Assembly (NCBI GenBank): GCA_945890735.1
Contig: CAMDCZ010000014.1
Coordinates: forward strand, 1 to 45,550
Reading direction: 5' to 3'
DNA from: Bordetella parapertussis
GTDB lineage: Bacteria; Pseudomonadota; Gammaproteobacteria; Burkholderiales; Burkholderiaceae_C
DNA length: 45,550 bases
The notes beneath the pieces are model-generated. The model was not told the DNA's origin, ran no database searches, and was given only the letters and a program-made list of their open reading frames with translations. This document shows positions 42,430 to 45,550 of the stretch, in pieces (the first letter of the stretch is position 1; each line of letters opens with the position of its first letter). Position numbers and translations under genes: made by a program.

Positions 42430-44097
42430 TCAGTTGAAAAATTTCGTGACACTTTGCAAGGTGCGGTAGATGCCCCAAGCCAGTGGGATGCCAACGGCAG
42501 CCCATGCGAGCCAAACAAAGGCAGGGTTGACATGGCTGGCAGTCCCCGAACCGTGCACTTCAGAGGCTTGGGCTTTCTCGCTGGCGAGCTTCTTCTCGTG
42601 CGCGAGTTCTTCGGCCGTCATGAAATGTTTGGCTGCCACAGGGCGCACCAGCAAGTTAGCGATCAAGCCAATCACCAGCATGCCCACCAAGATGAACATG
42701 GTTTGGTTGTAGACCTGTTCACGCGGGAGGCCCAAGCCGAGTTGGTAGTCACGCATGTAGTTCACAACCACCGGACCCAAAATACCGGCAGTGGCCCAAG
42801 CCGTGAGCAAACGGCCATGGATCGCACCCACCATTTGCGTGCCAAACAAGTCAGCCAAATAAGCCGGTACCGTGGCAAAGCCACCGCCGTACATGCTCAA
42901 GATGATGCAAAAAGCAGCCACGAACAGCAGCTTGTTACCGGCCATGGCACTGGCGGGAACCGATGCGTACAAAGCACCACCCAACACGAAGAACACGATG
43001 TAGGTGAGTTTGCGACCGAGCTTGTCGGAAAAGCTGGCCCAAATGAAACGGCCACCGATGTTGAACAGACTCAGCAGCGCGGTAAAGCCTGCTGCCACGC
43101 TGGCAATCATGGTGAGCTGGGTTTTGTCGAGGTCGCCAAACTTGGCTTCAATGCCAATCAGCGCACCGCCAAACACTTCTTGCAGCATCGGACTGGCCAT
43201 GCCGATCACACCGATGCCAGCCGACACGTTCATGCACAAAACCACCCAAATCAACCAAAACTGGGGGATGCCCCACACCTTGCTGACATGGACATGGTTT
43301 TGGGTGATCATGGCGTTACTGGCTTGGTTGACCGGTGGCGTCCAGCCAGCGGGTTTCCAGCCAGAAGCGGGGACGCGGTAGCCCAATGCGCCACCCATCA
43401 TGAAGACAAAGTAAACCAGGGCCATGCAGACGAATGTTTGCCAGACACCAACCTCGAGGTCGGTGGCGAAAATTTTCATGAGTTCAGCCGCCAAGGGTGA
43501 ACCGATCATGGCGCCACCACCAAAACCCATGATGGCCATGCCCGTGGCCATGCCGCGGCGGTCTGGGAACCATTTGATCAAGGTGCTGACGGGGGAGATG
43601 TAGCCCAGACCCAAACCGATGCCACCGATGACACCCGAGCCCAGCAACATCAACCAAAACTGGTGGGTGTAGACACCCAAAGCTGCGACCAACATGCCGC
43701 CGCACCAGCACAATGCGCTGACCACGCCCGCTTTGCGGGGACCGGCCCGCTCAAGCCATCCGCCCCACAAGGCGGCAGAGCTGCCGAGCAAAACAAAAAA
43801 CAAGGTGTACATCCAACCCAGGGTGGAGACTTTCCAGTCGCAAGTGGTGATGAACAGCTCTTGGAAGAAACCGATATCCGGTCCACACTGGATGGCATCT
43901 TTGATGCCCAAGGCCTTGGACAACGGCAACCAAAAAACAGAAAAACCATACGCCATGCCAATGCACAAGTGGATGGCCAAAGCTGCCGGGGGAACCAGCC
44001 AGCGGTTAAAGCCTTCGCCTGCAATGATGCGCTCTTTGGACAAGAAGCTGGCCGGTTTGCCTGCCGAGCTGTCGGATGCGTCAATCGATGAACCCAT
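42430..44097 (-). CDS. OFA-family MFS transporter (oxalate/formate type)
   Basis: A 555-residue major facilitator protein with about 12-14 membrane segments. IHLCIGMAYGFSVFWLPLSKALG near the N-terminus, GGIGLGLGYISPVSTLIKWFPDRRGMATG in the first half and ASFSDKLGRKL in the second are OFA-family signatures. Being first in the formate dehydrogenase operon, it probably moves formate or exchanges formate with oxalate or another acid; this is inference. The ATG at 44097 has GGAGACAAC directly before it. The C-terminus has a charged helix (AEELAHEKKLASEKAQASE) and one last membrane segment. Confidence 0.85.
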   Translation of the reverse strand: MGSSIDASDSSAGKPASFLSKERIIAGEGFNRWLVPPAALAIHLCIGMAYGFSVFWLPLSKALGIKDAIQCGPDIGFFQELFITTCDWKVSTLGWMYTLFFVLLGSSAALWGGWLERAGPRKAGVVSALCWCGGMLVAALGVYTHQFWLMLLGSGVIGGIGLGLGYISPVSTLIKWFPDRRGMATGMAIMGFGGGAMIGSPLAAELMKIFATDLEVGVWQTFVCMALVYFVFMMGGALGYRVPASGWKPAGWTPPVNQASNAMITQNHVHVSKVWGIPQFWLIWVVLCMNVSAGIGVIGMASPMLQEVFGGALIGIEAKFGDLDKTQLTMIASVAAGFTALLSLFNIGGRFIWASFSDKLGRKLTYIVFFVLGGALYASVPASAMAGNKLLFVAAFCIILSMYGGGFATVPAYLADLFGTQMVGAIHGRLLTAWATAGILGPVVVNYMRDYQLGLGLPREQVYNQTMFILVGMLVIGLIANLLVRPVAAKHFMTAEELAHEKKLASEKAQASEVHGSGTASHVNPAFVWLAWAAVGIPLAWGIYRTLQSVTKFFN

Positions 44098-44178
44098 GTT
44101 GTCTCCATTATTTTGGTTGTTGTGCCAACCTCGGACTTTAACGTATGCTTTCCCGGCACAAGCGAGTCTAGGGAAATC

Positions 44179-44212
44179 ACTGAGAGATAACAATATGTCT
44201 GCACTCCTCAGT
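44179..44212. promoter_or_regulatory. inverted repeat in the divergent transporter/regulator promoter region
   Basis: ACTGAG (44179-44184) and CTCAGT (44207-44212) are exact inverted repeats separated by 22 bases in the 168-base gap between the transporter and the regulator. The spacing suits a dimeric winged-helix regulator, so it may be an operator for the adjacent regulator. Sequence evidence alone is weak. Confidence 0.3.
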
Positions 44213-44265
44213 TAACATCATTCTTTCCAACACATCTAATATGCTCACCAGAGCCTATATATTGC

Positions 44266-45354
44266 ATGCACAAAGTCTCCATCAAACCCCAGTGGACCAT
44301 CAGCGATGCCACAGGCCATAACTTGGCGCCGAGGCTGTTGGAATTGCTGGCCGAGGTGCAAAGTCACGGCAGTTTGTCGGGTTCCTGTAAAAAAACCGGT
44401 GCCTCCTACAGACATGCTTGGAGCTTGATTCGCCAAGGCGAGGAACAACTGGGCATGTCCTTGCTCAACATGGAGCGTGGCAAAGGCTCAACCCTGACCC
44501 CTTTGGCTGAAAAGTTGGTGTGGGCAGGGCACCGCATTTCTGCCCGGCTCACGCCCATGTTGGAAACCTTGGCTTCTGAATTGGAAAGTGAAATTGGCCG
44601 GGTCTTGTCCACCAGCAACGAAGTGCTGCGAGTGCACGCCAGCCATGGCTTTGCGGTGGAGAAGATGATCGAAAAGCTGGCCTTCACCGGCACCCATGTG
44701 GAGCGCAAATACGTGGGCAGCGTCGAGGCGGTGGCTTCATTGCATGCCGGTGCCTGTGAAATCGCTGGTTTTCACATCCCACAAGGCGAATTTGAAGAAT
44801 TGGCGTTCGAGCACTACGCCAAATGGCTCAAGCCCAAGGAAAGCCGCATCATCCATGTGGCCACGCGCCGACAAGGATTCATGGTGGCCAGCGGCAATCC
44901 CCACAAAATCTACGAGGTGCAAGACCTCACCCGCAAAGGCTTGCGATTCGTCAATCGCCAGCCCAGCAGCGGGACGCGGTTTTTGCTGGAATGCTTTTTG
45001 AAAAAAGCCCAAGTCGACCCAGCCCAAATCGCTGGTTATGAACAAGCGGAGTTCACCCATGCGGCTGTGGCCGCCTATGTGGCCAGTGGCATGGCGGATG
45101 TGGGTTTTGGCGTGGAGACGCCTGCACGGCGCTTCAAGCTGGAGTTTTTGCCCTTGGCCACCGAGCGGTATTTTTTGCTGTGCAACCAGTCAGACCTGGA
45201 CAAACCGCATTTGCAAGCGGTATTGAAAATCCTCAACAGTGACGAGTTTCAATTTGCGGTGAACCAATTGCCCGGCTATACCGCCGCGCATTGCGGGCAG
45301 GTGGCCACCATTGCCGCGGCATTTCCTGAAGCGGCGAGCAGCAAGAAATTTTGA
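44266..45354 (+). CDS. ModE-type HTH regulator with molybdate-binding-like domain (FdsR-like)
   Basis: A 362-residue regulator. Residues about 20-95 are a ModE/LysR-like winged helix (LLELLAEVQSHGSLSGSCKKTG, then YRHAWSLIRQGEEQLG, with LTPLAEKLVWAG). From about 118 to 350 it has a periplasmic-binding-protein-like domain of the ModE-associated COG1910 type (GSVEAVASLHAGACEIAGFHIP, FVNRQPSSGTRFLLECFLKKA, GMADVGFGVETPARRF). Such fusions are thought to sense molybdate or a related ligand. It is divergent from the transporter-fdsGBA-fdhD-fdsD operon and most likely regulates it, like FdsR of Cupriavidus. The ATG at 44266 has no clear Shine-Dalgarno sequence. Confidence 0.8.
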   Translation: MHKVSIKPQWTISDATGHNLAPRLLELLAEVQSHGSLSGSCKKTGASYRHAWSLIRQGEEQLGMSLLNMERGKGSTLTPLAEKLVWAGHRISARLTPMLETLASELESEIGRVLSTSNEVLRVHASHGFAVEKMIEKLAFTGTHVERKYVGSVEAVASLHAGACEIAGFHIPQGEFEELAFEHYAKWLKPKESRIIHVATRRQGFMVASGNPHKIYEVQDLTRKGLRFVNRQPSSGTRFLLECFLKKAQVDPAQIAGYEQAEFTHAAVAAYVASGMADVGFGVETPARRFKLEFLPLATERYFLLCNQSDLDKPHLQAVLKILNSDEFQFAVNQLPGYTAAHCGQVATIAAAFPEAASSKKF

Positions 45355-45364
45355 GCCCATGAAA

Positions 45365-45390
45365 AAAGGCACCCGAAGGTGCCTTTGTTT
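45365..45390. terminator. bidirectional intrinsic terminator
   Basis: AAAGGCACC (45365-45373) pairs perfectly with GGTGCCTTT (45378-45386) around a CGAA tetraloop, followed by GTTT on the forward strand and preceded by a run of six A that gives a U-run on the reverse strand. It lies between the ends of the regulator and the convergent truncated gene and should stop both. Confidence 0.85.
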
Positions 45391-45405
45391 CAAGCGGTGG
45401 GGCGA

Positions 45406-45550
45406 TCAGTACATGAAAGTCGGGCTGACAATCGCTTGCACCGAGCCTGTGGTGCGGTGAGGCGCCACGGTGATCATGCCTTCGTAGACTTTGTCTTTGA
45501 TGGCTTGCTCTGCGACCACGTTCTCTAAGATGAACACACCAAACTCGGCC
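45406..45550 (-). CDS. C-terminal fragment of an unidentified protein
   Basis: An open frame enters from the right edge and ends at a TGA (45408-45406). The 47 visible residues begin AEFGVFILENVVAEQAIKDK and continue with GMITVAPHRTTGSVQAIVSP before FMY. Codon use and G+C look like those of its neighbours, and the intrinsic terminator lies just beyond the stop, so it is a real gene end. I do not recognise the family from this fragment. Confidence 0.55.
   Translation of the reverse strand, partial: AEFGVFILENVVAEQAIKDKVYEGMITVAPHRTTGSVQAIVSPTFMY

Noticed and set aside
41968..43500. 510-codon forward open frame
   Set aside because: Antisense to fdsG and the transporter; its composition is typical of a shadow frame and no domain is recognisable.

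Overview
The window is a gene-dense bacterial chromosome segment with no rRNA, tRNA, CRISPR or insertion sequence that I can see. Gene content and order (paaG-paaI-paaK; M61 protease-dsbC-ubiH next to ychF; dusB-fis-purH; hemL-thiD-rubredoxin; yqgE-ruvX-pyrR-pyrB-pyrC'; fdsGBA-fdhD-fdsD) point to a betaproteobacterium of the Burkholderiales, most likely family Comamonadaceae (Limnohabitans/Rhodoferax-like; the genus is a guess). Nearly all of the DNA is coding, and no gap between genes exceeds about 185 bases.

Layout. 1-6.4 kb: two small or unknown envelope proteins, the Na+/H+ antiporter NhaA, a YbdK-type carboxylate-amine ligase, a CPA2 cation/proton antiporter and a divergent orphan membrane sensor kinase. 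6.5-8 kb: an overlapping pair of an anchored alpha/beta hydrolase and a small secreted protein. 8-11.3 kb: an incomplete phenylacetate (paa) set. 11.3-16.7 kb: M61 peptidase, DsbC, a UbiH-family hydroxylase, YchF, a DUF2062 protein. 16.9-19.6 kb: TerC, NhaR-like regulator, a zinc-ribbon protein, a YqaA-like membrane protein. 19.7-22.6 kb: dusB-fis-purH. 22.7-27.2 kb: a PagP-like barrel, hemL, thiD, rubredoxin, photolyase. 27.2-31 kb: yqgE-ruvX-pyrR-pyrB-pyrC' linked by ATGA overlaps. 31-35.7 kb: flavocytochrome c sulfide dehydrogenase with its c-type cytochrome, directly downstream of modE-modB-modC, with modA divergent across a probable ModE box. 35.8-36.3 kb: a second small barrel protein. 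36.4-45.4 kb: an NAD-dependent molybdenum formate dehydrogenase operon headed by a formate/oxalate-type transporter, with a divergent ModE-type/molybdate-binding-domain regulator. A truncated gene runs off the right edge.

How it fits together. The right-hand 14 kb joins molybdate uptake and sensing (ModABC, ModE), cofactor maturation (FdhD), a Mo-bis-MGD formate dehydrogenase (FdsGBAD), formate transport (OFA family) and sulfide oxidation (FccAB). It can be read as an auxiliary inorganic/C1 electron-donor island. The most unusual signals are: (i) two related PagP-like small outer-membrane barrels, one with its ribosome-binding site locked in an upstream hairpin; (ii) fccAB placed behind modEBC; (iii) a ModE-like regulator controlling formate dehydrogenase; (iv) a dihydroorotase homologue lacking its metal-binding His-x-His. 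None is demonstrably a wholly new system; the barrel pair and the mod-fcc-fds linkage are the best candidates for follow-up.
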